Below are positions 1 through 7,808 of a stretch of 40,889 bases of DNA, piece after piece (positions within the stretch are counted from its first letter, which is position 1; each line of letters begins with the position of its first letter). The translations under genes and the position numbers were made by a program. The stretch lies in contig NZ_AOJD01000051.1 of the NCBI RefSeq assembly GCF_000337415.1, positions 14,031-54,919 of the forward strand. Reading direction: 5' to 3'. A model generated the notes under the pieces. That model saw only the letters and a program-made list of their open reading frames with translations, was not told where the DNA came from and searched no databases. The stretch is from Halorubrum tebenquichense DSM 14210. GTDB lineage: Archaea; Halobacteriota; Halobacteria; Halobacteriales; Haloferacaceae.

Positions 1-2
1 GA

Positions 3-806
3 GGGGCCGCGCGGGTCGCCGTCACCGTCCGCGAGGACGAGGCGGGCGTCGTCGCCGCCCTCGACCGGCAGGGAGACCTGCTCGGAACGACCGTCGAGAC
101 GACCGGCGACGAGGAGATCGTCGTGACGGTCTCCGTCGACGCCTCGGATCGAGAGATCCGCCGGGCCCGCGCCGGGGACCTGCTCGAACGCGTCGGGCTC
201 TCGGCCGACCAGATCGACCGGTACCCGCACGAGTTCTCCGGCGGGCAGCGCCAGCGGATCGGGATCGCCCGGGCGCTCGCCTTAGACCCCGACTTCGTCG
301 TCTTGGACGAGCCGGTGTCGGCGCTCGACGTGAGCGTTCAGGCGCAGATCCTGAACCTCCTCGACGACCTCCAGGAGGACTTCGGGCTGACGTTCCTCTT
401 CATCGCGCACAACCTCGGCGTGGTCCGGCACGTCTGCGACCGCGTCGCGGTGATGTACCTCGGCGAGATCGTCGAGATCGGGCCGGTCGAGGAGATCTTC
501 GACGACCCCGCGCACCCGTACACGAAGGCGCTGCTGTCGAGCGTGCCGCGCGCGACCACGGAGGCGCGCGACGAGGCGTTCGACACGCTCCGCGGCGACG
601 TGCCCTCGCCGCGGAACCCGCCTCCGGGCTGCCGGTTCCACACGCGCTGTCCGCAGGCGCGCGCGGCCTGCCGGGAGTCGACGCCCCCCGCGTACGACGT
701 GGGCGACGGCCGGACGGCGACCTGCTTCCGGACGGACGACGACCACGCGTACTGGGACAGCGAGCCGATCGGCGAGAACGCCGTCGAAGAACCGGCCGAC
801 GACTGA
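3..806 (+). CDS. Oligopeptide/dipeptide ABC transporter ATP-binding protein, C-terminal part (5' end outside window)
   Basis: The reading frame is open from base 3, so the gene is cut by the window edge. From about base 165 it is a clear DppF/OppF-type ATPase: signature FSGGQRQR, Walker [12 protein letters not shown], the switch histidine in FIAHN, and the family's C-terminal oligopeptide-transporter domain with [14 protein letters not shown] (cysteines that bind an Fe-S cluster in relatives). It would power peptide or nickel-type substrate import with membrane partners lying outside the window. Odd: the first ~50 residues do not contain the Q-loop (QDPxxSLNPR) expected about 60 residues before FSGGQ. 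They read [20 protein letters not shown], which does not fit this family (see findings). It is convergent with the next gene, 37 bases away. Confidence 0.85.
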   Translation, partial: GAARVAVTVREDEAGVVAALDRQGDLLGTTVETTGDEEIVVTVSVDASDREIRRARAGDLLERVGLSADQIDRYPHEFSGGQRQRIGIARALALDPDFVVLDEPVSALDVSVQAQILNLLDDLQEDFGLTFLFIAHNLGVVRHVCDRVAVMYLGEIVEIGPVEEIFDDPAHPYTKALLSSVPRATTEARDEAFDTLRGDVPSPRNPPPGCRFHTRCPQARAACRESTPPAYDVGDGRTATCFRTDDDHAYWDSEPIGENAVEEPADD

Positions 807-843
807 ACCGGCCTCTCCTCGCAGTCGCCGTCCGGGGCGGCTC

Positions 844-1686
844 CTACCGCTCGCGGACGACGACGAACTCCGCCAGATCGCGGAGGTACTCGATCGCCTC
901 GGTCTCCGGCGGGTCGGCGTCGTCGAGGGCCGCGAGCGCGCGCTCGGACTCCGCACGGGCGCGCTCGTTGATCTCCTCCGGCGACAGCGACGTGACCTGA
1001 AGGACGCTCGGTCGGTCCATCTCGGCGTCCTGCCCGGTCGGCTTGCCGAGGTCGTCGGCGTCGGCGGTGGCGTCCAACACGTCGTCGCGCATCTGGAAGG
1101 CGACGCCGACGCGCTCGGCGTACTCGCCGAACGAGTCGATCGCGTGCGGCTCCGCGCCGCCCGCGACCGCGCCGAGCTCGGCGGCGGCGCGGAACAGCGC
1201 GCCCGTCTTCCGGCGCGCCAGCTGCATGTACTCCTGCTCGTTGGTCGGTCGCGCCGCCAGCTCCGTCGCCTCGCCCTCGCCGAGTTCGACCATCGCCTCG
1301 GCGACGGTGCGCATCGCGCGCGGGTCCGTCGAGAACAGCGCGAACGCCTCGCCGAGCAGGCCGTCGCTGGCGATGATCGCCGGGCCGTAGCCGAACTCGG
1401 CCCACGCGGCGGCGGTGCCGCGGCGGACCTCGGAGCGGTCGATGATGTCGTCGACCACGAGCGACGCGTTGTGGACGAACTCGATGCCGGCCGCGAAGTC
1501 GACCGCCGCCTCCGGGTCGCCGTCGAACGCCTCGCACGCGAGGACGGTCACCGCGGGGCGGACCCGCTTGCCGCCCGCGAGGACGACGTGACCGACCTCG
1601 TCGGACAGCTCGTCGGGCTCGACGTCGTCGATGACCGACTCGATCCGGTCCTCGACTAACCCGACCCGACGCTGCAAATACTCCAT
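844..1686 (-). CDS. Short-chain polyprenyl diphosphate synthase (GGPP-synthase family)
   Basis: Condenses isopentenyl diphosphate with allylic diphosphates; in haloarchaea such enzymes supply archaeol lipids, carotenoids and quinone side chains. The 280-residue protein has GGKRVRP (38-44), a first aspartate-rich motif DDIID (79-83) and a second DDVLD (201-205), with GKPTGQDAE after it. That is a complete catalytic set, although the chain is shorter than the usual ~340-residue GGPP synthase. Starts MEYLQRRVGL at the ATG next to base 1686. Product chain length cannot be read reliably from the sequence. It is followed upstream by a 550-base gene-free stretch with repeats. Confidence 0.88.
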   Translation of the reverse strand: MEYLQRRVGLVEDRIESVIDDVEPDELSDEVGHVVLAGGKRVRPAVTVLACEAFDGDPEAAVDFAAGIEFVHNASLVVDDIIDRSEVRRGTAAAWAEFGYGPAIIASDGLLGEAFALFSTDPRAMRTVAEAMVELGEGEATELAARPTNEQEYMQLARRKTGALFRAAAELGAVAGGAEPHAIDSFGEYAERVGVAFQMRDDVLDATADADDLGKPTGQDAEMDRPSVLQVTSLSPEEINERARAESERALAALDDADPPETEAIEYLRDLAEFVVVRER

Positions 1687-1811
1687 CTACCGTGCGGAGG
1701 GGACGCCCGCGCAAAGGCCTAACGGAACCGCCGGCGGAGTCGGATCCACCGACTGCGCGACGAGCGTCCGTGACAGACCACCGACGGTGGCCGGCGCGTG
1801 CCTCCGAGCCC

Positions 1812-1879
1812 GCCGCCGAAGGCGGCCGCGAGTAGCGAGAGACCGAAGGTCTCTCGGACAGCCGGCGGCGAAGCCGCCG
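1812..1879. repeat. Three consecutive perfect palindromes with GAA loops
   Basis: GCCGCC-GAA-GGCGGC at 1812-1826, CGAGAGACC-GAA-GGTCTCTCG at 1836-1856 and CGGCGGC-GAA-GCCGCCG at 1863-1879. Three different stems share the same three-base loop, inside the distal part of repeat copy 1. On the minus strand the loops read TTC. Confidence 0.9.
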
Positions 1880-2024
1880 ACGAGGCTGGGGAGGCGTGAG
1901 GTGCGGGGCTGTGCGGGGCGGGGACTCGAAGGGGCAGCCGCGAGGGCGAAGCACGACGACGCAAGCACCACAGCGAAGGAACGTAGTGACTGAGCGAGGA
2001 GCGCAGCGAGTCGCGCGAGTCCTC

Positions 2025-2147
2025 GCGGCTGGGGCTTCGGTGGTCTCTGTCGGAACAGTGTCTGCGTGTAGCCGAGCGGCTGGGGCTTCGGTGGTCTCTG
2101 TCGGAACAGTGTCTGCGTGTAGCCGAGCGGCTGGGGCTTCGGTGGTC
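2025..2147. repeat. 51-bp direct tandem repeat, two full copies plus 21 bases
   Basis: Copies at 2025-2075 and 2076-2126 are identical; a third stops after 21 bases at 2147. Each unit starts GCGGCTGGGGCTTCGG and ends GTGTAGCCGA. The unit contains the proximal boundary sequence of the dispersed repeat, so the end of the element itself has been multiplied. The unit length is a multiple of three and translates on the minus strand as TTEAPAARLHADTVPTE, but the surrounding frame does not look like a protein. Confidence 0.95.
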
Positions 2148-2239
2148 GTGTCCCCAGCAGCAACCGCGTCGTAGCGACCGACCGGATCGTCGACCCCGTC
2201 CGGACCGATCAACGACCCACAGCCGACAACTAGATCGTC

Positions 2240-2908
2240 TTACTGGAACCGGACGCCCAGGTCGTGAAGGCCGTCGTTGTTCTGCGCGACGTTGATGAGA
2301 AGCGGCGTCAGCCCCTCGATTTCGGGTGCGTTGGCGATCCCGCCGGCGTCGAGCGCGCGCAGTCCCTCGATCCCCTCGGCCACGTCGGCCACGGTCTCCT
2401 TCGCGTCCGGGTCGTCGCCGATCACGAGCGTGTCGACGCCGAGGTCGGCGTCGAGGTTCGCCAGCCGCGCGGCGGCGAGGTTGTGGAACGCGCCGACGAC
2501 CGCGACGCCCTCGGGGGCCGCGTCGGCGACGATCGCCGTCACCGACCCCGCGCCCGGCTTGTGGTAGTGGAACCCCTCCTCGTCGCGCTTCATCCCGGTG
2601 GCGGGCGAGACGAGCACGTCGCCGTCGTCCAGCGACGCCGCGACCGCCTCGACGGTGTCGCCGACGTGGTACGGCGGCACCGCGAGCACGACGATCCGCG
2701 CGTCGGCGGCGACCGCGGCGTTCTCGCCGCCGGTCACCGCGGCGTCGAGCCCGCGGCTCTCCAGTTCGGTGGTGTACTCCTCGGCCTTCGTCTCGGCCTT
2801 CTCGGCCTCCCGCGAGCCGACTGCGACCCGGTGGGGCGTGTCCGCGGCCAGCCGCAGCGCGAGCCCCTCCCCGATGTCTCCGGTGCCGCCCAAGATGGCG
2901 ATTTTCAT
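2240..2908 (-). CDS. npdG: NADPH-dependent F420 reductase (F420H2:NADP oxidoreductase)
   Basis: Transfers hydride between coenzyme F420 and NADP in the cytosol. The protein begins MKIAILGGTGDIGEGLALRLA, a Rossmann fold whose GGTGDIGEGL binds NADP, followed by SREAEKAE where the NADP phosphate is recognised. Later segments typical of the family are VVLAVPPYH, SPATGMKR, VGAFHNLAA and the C-terminal NAPEIEGLTPLLINVA. The start is the ATG at 2908; an upstream extension of the frame lacks conserved sequence. About 222 residues, full length. Divergent from the MazG-like gene with a 123-base spacer that may hold both promoters. Confidence 0.92.
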   Translation of the reverse strand: MKIAILGGTGDIGEGLALRLAADTPHRVAVGSREAEKAETKAEEYTTELESRGLDAAVTGGENAAVAADARIVVLAVPPYHVGDTVEAVAASLDDGDVLVSPATGMKRDEEGFHYHKPGAGSVTAIVADAAPEGVAVVGAFHNLAAARLANLDADLGVDTLVIGDDPDAKETVADVAEGIEGLRALDAGGIANAPEIEGLTPLLINVAQNNDGLHDLGVRFQ

Positions 2909-3031
2909 ACGATCCGTGCGGTCGCTCGCGACTTCAGGGTTGCGTGACCGGCCGTCCTCGCCACGGTCGAAGCCGGCGGTGCGGCCTCGTCGAGCGGGGG
3001 CTTCTTGTCCGACCGCGGGGAGGCGACGCAC

Positions 3032-3337
3032 ATGGACGAGCAGGACCGCGTCGCCGCGTTCGTCGACGAGTACGGCCTGGAGACCGACCTCGCCTACCAC
3101 GTCCTCGACTTGGAGAGCGAGGTCGGCGAGATAGCGAAGGAGGTGACGACCTCCACCGACTACGGGCGCGACCCAGCCGCCGCCGCGGTCGCGACCGACG
3201 AGGTCGGCGACGCGCTGTTCGCGCTACTCGCGCTCGCCGAGGCGGCCGACATCGACGCCTCGGCAGCGCTCGACGAGGCGCTGGCGAAGTACGAGGCGCG
3301 GATCGAGTCCTCCGGCGATCCGGGCTCCGGCGAGTAG
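3032..3337 (+). CDS. MazG-like nucleotide pyrophosphohydrolase family protein
   Basis: A 101-residue all-alpha NTP-PPase-like protein. The metal-binding pattern is visible as ESEVGEIAKE (residues 28-37) and DEVGDALF (56-63), the ExxE ... ExxD arrangement of MazG/dUTPase-type enzymes. These hydrolyse non-canonical or excess nucleoside triphosphates; the substrate here is unknown. The ATG at 3032 follows GGGGAGG; a TTG start at 3005 is possible but unneeded. The C-terminal tail is Gly/Ser-rich. Confidence 0.82.
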   Translation: MDEQDRVAAFVDEYGLETDLAYHVLDLESEVGEIAKEVTTSTDYGRDPAAAAVATDEVGDALFALLALAEAADIDASAALDEALAKYEARIESSGDPGSGE

Positions 3338-3390
3338 CGACGCGCCGCGCCCGGGCGTCGGTTCAAGTGCGTCGCCCGCCTACCGCGGCC

Positions 3391-3561
3391 ATGACCGACG
3401 CCCCGTCGCTCGCGCTCCGCTACGTCGTCTGCGACGCCTGCGGGACGGTGTTCGCGCTGCCGGACGACCCGGACGAGCCGACCGCCTGCGGCCGCTGCGG
3501 TGCCCGCGCGCTCCGCGAACTCCCGGGCCTTCGGGGGGCGGAGGCGTACTTCACGCCCTGA
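3391..3561 (+). CDS. Small zinc-ribbon protein (56 aa)
   Basis: Contains CDACG and CGRCG about 20 residues apart, a four-cysteine zinc ribbon, with an aromatic/acidic C-terminus ending AYFTP. Haloarchaea carry many such 50-70 residue zinc-finger proteins, most of unknown role. Starts at the ATG at 3391, 53 bases after the MazG-like gene on the same strand. Function not recognised. Confidence 0.72.
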   Translation: MTDAPSLALRYVVCDACGTVFALPDDPDEPTACGRCGARALRELPGLRGAEAYFTP

Positions 3562-3603
3562 ACGCGGTCCGCGGGCCGCGGTTCACCCGCGGCCGATCGG
3601 TCC

Positions 3604-3654
3604 GACTGCCTCACGGATCCGATCGCCTCACGGATCAGATCGACTCACGGCTCC
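3604..3654. repeat. 17-bp imperfect tandem repeat, three units
   Basis: Units at 3604-3620, 3621-3637 and 3638-3654 share the core CTCACGG(A/C)TC. They lie between the zinc-ribbon stop and the end of the convergent transducer gene. Confidence 0.8.
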
Positions 3655-3674
3655 GACCACGTTAGGCCCCCTCC

Positions 3675-5456
3675 TCACACCGGATCGTTCCCACCGGCCT
3701 CCTCGGCCGCGATCGCCCGCAGCTCCTCGTCGGAAAGCCGGTCGACCACGAACTCCGGCATCCCCTCGGGAACGCCCGGCGGAACCTCCCGGTCGCCGTC
3801 CGTTCCCCCGGCCGGCCTGCCGCCGCCTGCTCCCCCGGCCGGCCTCCCGCCGTCCGTTCCCCCAGCCGGCCTCCCGCCGTCCGTCCGAGACGCCACGCGG
3901 GAGCCGCCGCCGTCCTCGTCGCCCACGGCCAACCGGCGCACGGTGCGTTCCAGCGCCTCGACCGCATCCGACTGGCGCTCGCTCTCGGCCGCCAGCTCCC
4001 GCATCTCCTCGGTGATGTCGTTCGACCGCTCGACCACGCCGTCTATCGTCGCCGCTATCTCCTCGGCGGCGGCGGCCTGCTCGTCGGTCACGTCCGAGAC
4101 CTCGTCGATCCCGTTCGCCGTCTCCGTCACCGCCTTGGCGATGGCGGAGAGGCTCTCGGTCGCGTCGCCGACGCGATCGCTCCCGTCGTCGACCCGTTGG
4201 GTCGTCTCCGAGAGGCTCTCGACCGTCTCCTCGGTGTCGGTGCGGATCCCGTCGACCATCGACTCGATGTCGCTCGCGTGCCGCTGTGACTCCTCCGCGA
4301 GCGACTTGATCTCGTCGGCGACGACGCCGAACCCGGCCCCCGCGTCGCCCGCCCGGGCCGCCTCGATCGACGCGTTCAACGCGAGCAGGTTCGTCTGGTC
4401 CGCGATCCCGTTGATCGCGTCGACGAACTCGTCGATCTCCTCGACGCGGTCCTGGAGCGCCCTGACGTCGGCGGCCACCTCGTCGACGGCGGAGCCGATG
4501 TCGTCCATGGCCGCCGCGGCGTCGTCGGCCGCGTCCCGGCCGTCCTCCGCGAGCGCCTCCGCCCGGCTACTCGTGCGCTCCACCTCGTCGGCGGTCGACG
4601 CCACCTCCTCGACGGTCGCCGAGAGGTTCGCCACCTCCGAGGAGACCTCGGCCACCCGCCGCGACTGGTCCTCGGCCGCGTCGCCGACCTCGGCGGCGCT
4701 GTCGGCGACGTCGCCCGCCGACTCGCGGAGGTCGCCGATCGGCTCTCGGACCTCGGCTTCCACCTCGGCCATCAGCCGCTCGTTCTCCTCGACGGCCGCG
4801 GAGAGCTTCTCGCTGTACGAGTGGATGTACGTGTCCGTCACGACCTGCATGTCGAGGTTGACGATCCGGAGGACCGAGAGGATGTCCTCGATCGCGTCGT
4901 CGACCTCCGCTTCGACCGCCGCCGCGGTCTCGTCGTCTACCTCGCCGCCCGCACCGCCCTCGGCCAGCCGGTCGGTGAGCGAGTCGACGAGCCGGTCGCC
5001 GACCAGCGGGAGGATGAGGTCGTAGTACACCCCGTACTGGCCGAGGTAGTGTTTCATCGGCATCTCCAGCATGTCGTGGAGCTTCCCGATCCGCGCCCGG
5101 TCCTCGAAGTACTCCGGGCCGTAGTCGCCCTCGGCGAGCGTCACGAGGTACGCCGACTGCGTCCGCTTGAGCTGTTCGACTCCCTTTTCGGACCGACCGA
5201 TCACGTCGACGGTCTGGTCGTACCCGGTGAGGTTGTCGTAGAAGTCGTCCGCGATCTGCTCCGCGTTCTCCGCGAACGCGTCCCCGTACCGGCTCAGTCG
5301 GCGCTCGTCCTCCTCGTCGAATCCCACGAACTCCTTCCGCCACGCGATCTCGTCGGCGTCGAGCCCGATCTCCTCGACCAGTTCGTCGGCGTCGAGTCCG
5401 TCGTTCAAACCGCCCCGCCCGAAGTCGTCTCGACCGAAATCCCCACGTGAAGCCAT
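3675..5456 (-). CDS. HemAT-like globin-coupled aerotaxis transducer
   Basis: Soluble haem-based oxygen sensor that signals to CheA for aerotaxis. Residues ~25-190 form a protoglobin-type sensor domain; the likely proximal haem ligand is His127 in RIGKLHDMLEMPMKHYLGQY. Residues ~215-510 are the coiled-coil methyl-accepting cytoplasmic domain with the highly conserved hairpin tip at ~350-380 (DQTNLLALNASIEAARAG). There is no transmembrane segment, as in HemAT. Longer than the ~490-residue Halobacterium HemAT because of a C-terminal tail: a Gly/Arg/Pro linker with three TDGGRPAGG-like units (~525-553), then a predicted acidic helix (DRLSDEELRAIAAEE, ~572-586). No che genes adjoin it. Promoter directly upstream. 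Confidence 0.9.
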   Translation of the reverse strand: MASRGDFGRDDFGRGGLNDGLDADELVEEIGLDADEIAWRKEFVGFDEEDERRLSRYGDAFAENAEQIADDFYDNLTGYDQTVDVIGRSEKGVEQLKRTQSAYLVTLAEGDYGPEYFEDRARIGKLHDMLEMPMKHYLGQYGVYYDLILPLVGDRLVDSLTDRLAEGGAGGEVDDETAAAVEAEVDDAIEDILSVLRIVNLDMQVVTDTYIHSYSEKLSAAVEENERLMAEVEAEVREPIGDLRESAGDVADSAAEVGDAAEDQSRRVAEVSSEVANLSATVEEVASTADEVERTSSRAEALAEDGRDAADDAAAAMDDIGSAVDEVAADVRALQDRVEEIDEFVDAINGIADQTNLLALNASIEAARAGDAGAGFGVVADEIKSLAEESQRHASDIESMVDGIRTDTEETVESLSETTQRVDDGSDRVGDATESLSAIAKAVTETANGIDEVSDVTDEQAAAAEEIAATIDGVVERSNDITEEMRELAAESERQSDAVEALERTVRRLAVGDEDGGGSRVASRTDGGRPAGGTDGGRPAGGAGGGRPAGGTDGDREVPPGVPEGMPEFVVDRLSDEELRAIAAEEAGGNDPV

Positions 5457-5477
5457 ACTGGGCCCTCTCCTTTTGGG

Positions 5478-5485
5478 TTATAAAA
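5478..5485 (-). promoter_or_regulatory. TATA box of the HemAT-like gene
   Basis: Minus-strand TTTTATAA centred about 25 bases before the ATG at 5456, the spacing of a leaderless transcript. An AAGGAG sequence also precedes the ATG. Confidence 0.65.
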
Positions 5486-5588
5486 GAAGCAACACCCGAA
5501 TATCACGGGCGATACTTCCGGTGTCGCCGGAGAATACCTCGGCGCGGTCGGGCGGATCTCTCGGCGGCCGCGGCAGCGACGACGCCGC

Positions 5589-7712
5589 TCAGTCGTCCCC
5601 GGCGGCCGCGTCGCCCTCGCCGGCCGCGTCGCTCTCCCCGGCGGCTCCCGCGTCGGCGGCCGGTTCGACCGCGACCGCCGAGTGCTTGAACTCCGGTATC
5701 TTCGCCGCCGGGTCGAGCGCGTCGCCCGTCAGGGCGTTCGCGAGCGGCTCCGCGTAGTGGAACGTGCAGAACGCGACCCCCTCGCGGACCGCCGGCGTGA
5801 CGTCGGCCGCGGCCTCGACGGTCCCGCGCTCGTTCGAGGCGACCACCCGGTCCCCGTCCTCGATCCCGCGCTCTGCGGCGTCGGCCGGGTGGATCTGGAG
5901 GACGTCCTCGCCGCGCATCGCCATGAGACGGTCCGAGCGCCGGCTGAGCGCCCCGCTGTTGAAGTGCTGGAGGACGCGCCCGGTCGTCAGGGTCAACTCG
6001 CCGGCGTCGAGGTCGTCCGCGGGCGGGTCCGCGTCCACGACCGCGAGCGGTGCGGTCCGCTCGCCGGTCGCGAACGTCTCCGCGTGTAACACGTCTGTCC
6101 CCGTCCCCGCCTCGGCGTCGAACGGCCACCGCTGGTAGCCGTCGCCGACCCCCTCGTAGCTCATCCCCTCGTAGATGGAGGCGACCCGCGTCAGTTCGTC
6201 GAAGGCCGCCTCGGGACCGTCGTACGCGAACTCCTCGGGCCGGTCGGTCAGGCGACGGCCGAGTTCGGTCAGGATCTCGAAGTCGCGCCGGGCGTCGCCC
6301 GGGAGGTCGGCGTTCGGCCGCATCCGCATCACGCGCCGGTCGGTGTTCGTCACGGTCCCGGACTTCTCCGCCCACGCGCTCCCGGGGAGGACGACGTCCG
6401 CGTGTTCCGCCGTCCGCGTCTCGAAGAGGTCGATGACGACGCAGAAGTCGAGGTCGTCGAACGCCGACGAGACCGCGGTCGCGTTCGGCTCCGTGACCGC
6501 CGGGTTCTCGCCGAAGACGACCGCCGCCCGCACCTCGTCGCCGAACCGGTGGGTGGCCTCGACCTCGGTGAGCCCGGGCTCCGCCGGCGGCTCGACGCCC
6601 CATTCCTCGGCGACGCGCTCGCGGGCGTCCGGGTCCGTCACCGGCTCGTAGCCGGGGAGCACGCCGGGAAGGCCGCCGACGTCGCTCGCCCCTTGAACGT
6701 TGTTCTGCCCGCGCAGCGGGTTCACGCCCGTCCCCGGTCTCCCGACGTTACCGGTCAGCAGCGCGAGGTTGAGCAGGGCGTGGACGTTGTCGGTGCCGCA
6801 GCGGTGCTGGCTCGTCCCCATTCCGGTGATCACCGCCGCGCGGTCGGCCTCGCCGTACGCCCGCGCCGCCTCGCGGACCGCCTCGGGGTCGACGCCGGCC
6901 GCCTCGGCGCTCGCCGCGACGTCGACGTCGGCGAGGTGCTCGCGCAGCCGGTCGAAGCCGGTCGTCCGCTCCGCGAGGAACCCCTCGTCGACGAGGTCCT
7001 CCTCGACGAGCACCGCGGCGACCGCGTTCAACAGCTGGATGTCGGTGCCGGGCCGCAGCGGGAGGTGGACGTCCGCCGCCTCGGTCGTGTCGTTCGCGCG
7101 CGGGTCGACGTGGACCAGCGTCGCGCCGTCGCGGACCGCCGGGAGGATGTACGACCGGAACGCGACCGGGTGCTGTTCGGCCGGGTTCGCCCCGTTGACG
7201 AGGATACAGTCCGCCTCCCCCAGGTCGTCGAGCGTGTTCGTCATCGCGCCCGCGCCGAACCGCTCGCTCATCGCGGCGACCGTCGAGGCGTGACAGAGCC
7301 GCGCGCAGTTGTCCACGTTGTTCGTGCCGAGGACGCGCGCGAGCTTCTGGAGGACGTAGTTCTCTTCGTTCGTGCAGTTCGAGGAGGCGAAGAACTGGAC
7401 GGCGTCGGCCCCGTGCTCCTCGACCACCTCTCCGATCCCGCTCGCGACGCGGTCGAGCGCCTCCTCCCACGGGGCCGTGACGAAGCTCCCGTTGTGTTCG
7501 ACCAGCGGCTCCGTCAGGCGGTCCCCGTGGTCCACCACGTCGAACGCGGCCGCCCCCTTCGGACAGATCTCTCCGCGGCCGTTCACCGGCCCCTCGACGC
7601 CCGTCGCGCTCCCGCGGCCGGCGTACTCGACGCTGCAGCCGACCCCGCAGAACGGACAGACGGTCGGGTTCGACTCGAATCGGCGCTCGGAGGTCTCGCT
7701 CGGATCGGGCAT
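5589..7712 (-). CDS. Formate dehydrogenase alpha-type molybdopterin oxidoreductase
   Basis: Mo/W-bis-MGD enzyme of the DMSO-reductase superfamily. N-terminal 4Fe-4S ligands are CPFCGVGC (Cys19, 22, 26) and ICPKG (Cys50). The metal ligand is probably Cys140 in ARLCHASTV, the position of selenocysteine in E. coli FdhF. GQNNVQGASDVGGLPGVLPG is typical of formate dehydrogenases, and the C-terminal cofactor domain is present. Assimilatory nitrate reductase is a less likely alternative. 707 residues, with an Ala/Asp-rich low-complexity tail (~680-707). There is no NuoG-like extension and no FdhB, FdhC or FdhD gene nearby, so its electron partner is unknown. Substrate is inferred from family. Confidence 0.85.
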   Translation of the reverse strand: MPDPSETSERRFESNPTVCPFCGVGCSVEYAGRGSATGVEGPVNGRGEICPKGAAAFDVVDHGDRLTEPLVEHNGSFVTAPWEEALDRVASGIGEVVEEHGADAVQFFASSNCTNEENYVLQKLARVLGTNNVDNCARLCHASTVAAMSERFGAGAMTNTLDDLGEADCILVNGANPAEQHPVAFRSYILPAVRDGATLVHVDPRANDTTEAADVHLPLRPGTDIQLLNAVAAVLVEEDLVDEGFLAERTTGFDRLREHLADVDVAASAEAAGVDPEAVREAARAYGEADRAAVITGMGTSQHRCGTDNVHALLNLALLTGNVGRPGTGVNPLRGQNNVQGASDVGGLPGVLPGYEPVTDPDARERVAEEWGVEPPAEPGLTEVEATHRFGDEVRAAVVFGENPAVTEPNATAVSSAFDDLDFCVVIDLFETRTAEHADVVLPGSAWAEKSGTVTNTDRRVMRMRPNADLPGDARRDFEILTELGRRLTDRPEEFAYDGPEAAFDELTRVASIYEGMSYEGVGDGYQRWPFDAEAGTGTDVLHAETFATGERTAPLAVVDADPPADDLDAGELTLTTGRVLQHFNSGALSRRSDRLMAMRGEDVLQIHPADAAERGIEDGDRVVASNERGTVEAAADVTPAVREGVAFCTFHYAEPLANALTGDALDPAAKIPEFKHSAVAVEPAADAGAAGESDAAGEGDAAAGDD

Positions 7713-7767
7713 CGCGTTCGGATAGGGCCTCCACGCCCCTCCCGATGTGACCGGAGTTGCGTGGTGT

Positions 7768-7775
7768 TTTAAATA
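7768..7775 (-). promoter_or_regulatory. TATA box upstream of the formate dehydrogenase gene
   Basis: Minus-strand TATTTAAA. Initiation ~27 bases on would give a 5' leader of about 30 bases before the ATG at 7712, with GGAGG-like sequences inside it. Confidence 0.55.
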
Positions 7776-7808
7776 CCCGTGCGCGCTCGGCGGGACCTCG
7801 CGGGCGAC

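Larger units (their letters stand above)
1792..2147 (-). repeat. Dispersed hairpin repeat, copy 1 (minus orientation)
   Basis: Read on the minus strand, this stretch matches 24513-24776 and 40713-40889. It begins with ACC(A/T)CCGAAGCCCCAG, contains the GCTCCTCGCTCAGTC block, then CCCCTTCGAGTCCC, then the CACCTCACGCCTCCCC block, and ends GGAGGCACGCGCC. The pairing arms here are 2021-2030 and 1936-1945 (10 base pairs, CCTCGCGGCT with AGCCGCGAGG). The distal part carries three GAA-loop palindromes, and the proximal end is duplicated as a 51-base tandem repeat. No convincing protein is encoded: long frames crossing it run out of frame through neighbouring genes. It fills most of the 1687-2239 intergenic stretch. 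Confidence 0.8.

Noticed and set aside
2025-2147. Possible CRISPR array
   Set aside because: The units are contiguous with no unique spacers, and no cas gene is present.
338-2212. Long minus-strand frame spanning the tandem repeat and the polyprenyl synthase
   Set aside because: It runs out of frame through the real synthase and the non-coding repeat; composition is Arg/Pro-rich as expected from GC-rich shadow frames.
2326-3561. Long plus-strand frame across npdG and the MazG-like gene
   Set aside because: Arg/Pro-rich shadow of npdG; only its last 56 residues, from the ATG at 3391, look like a protein.
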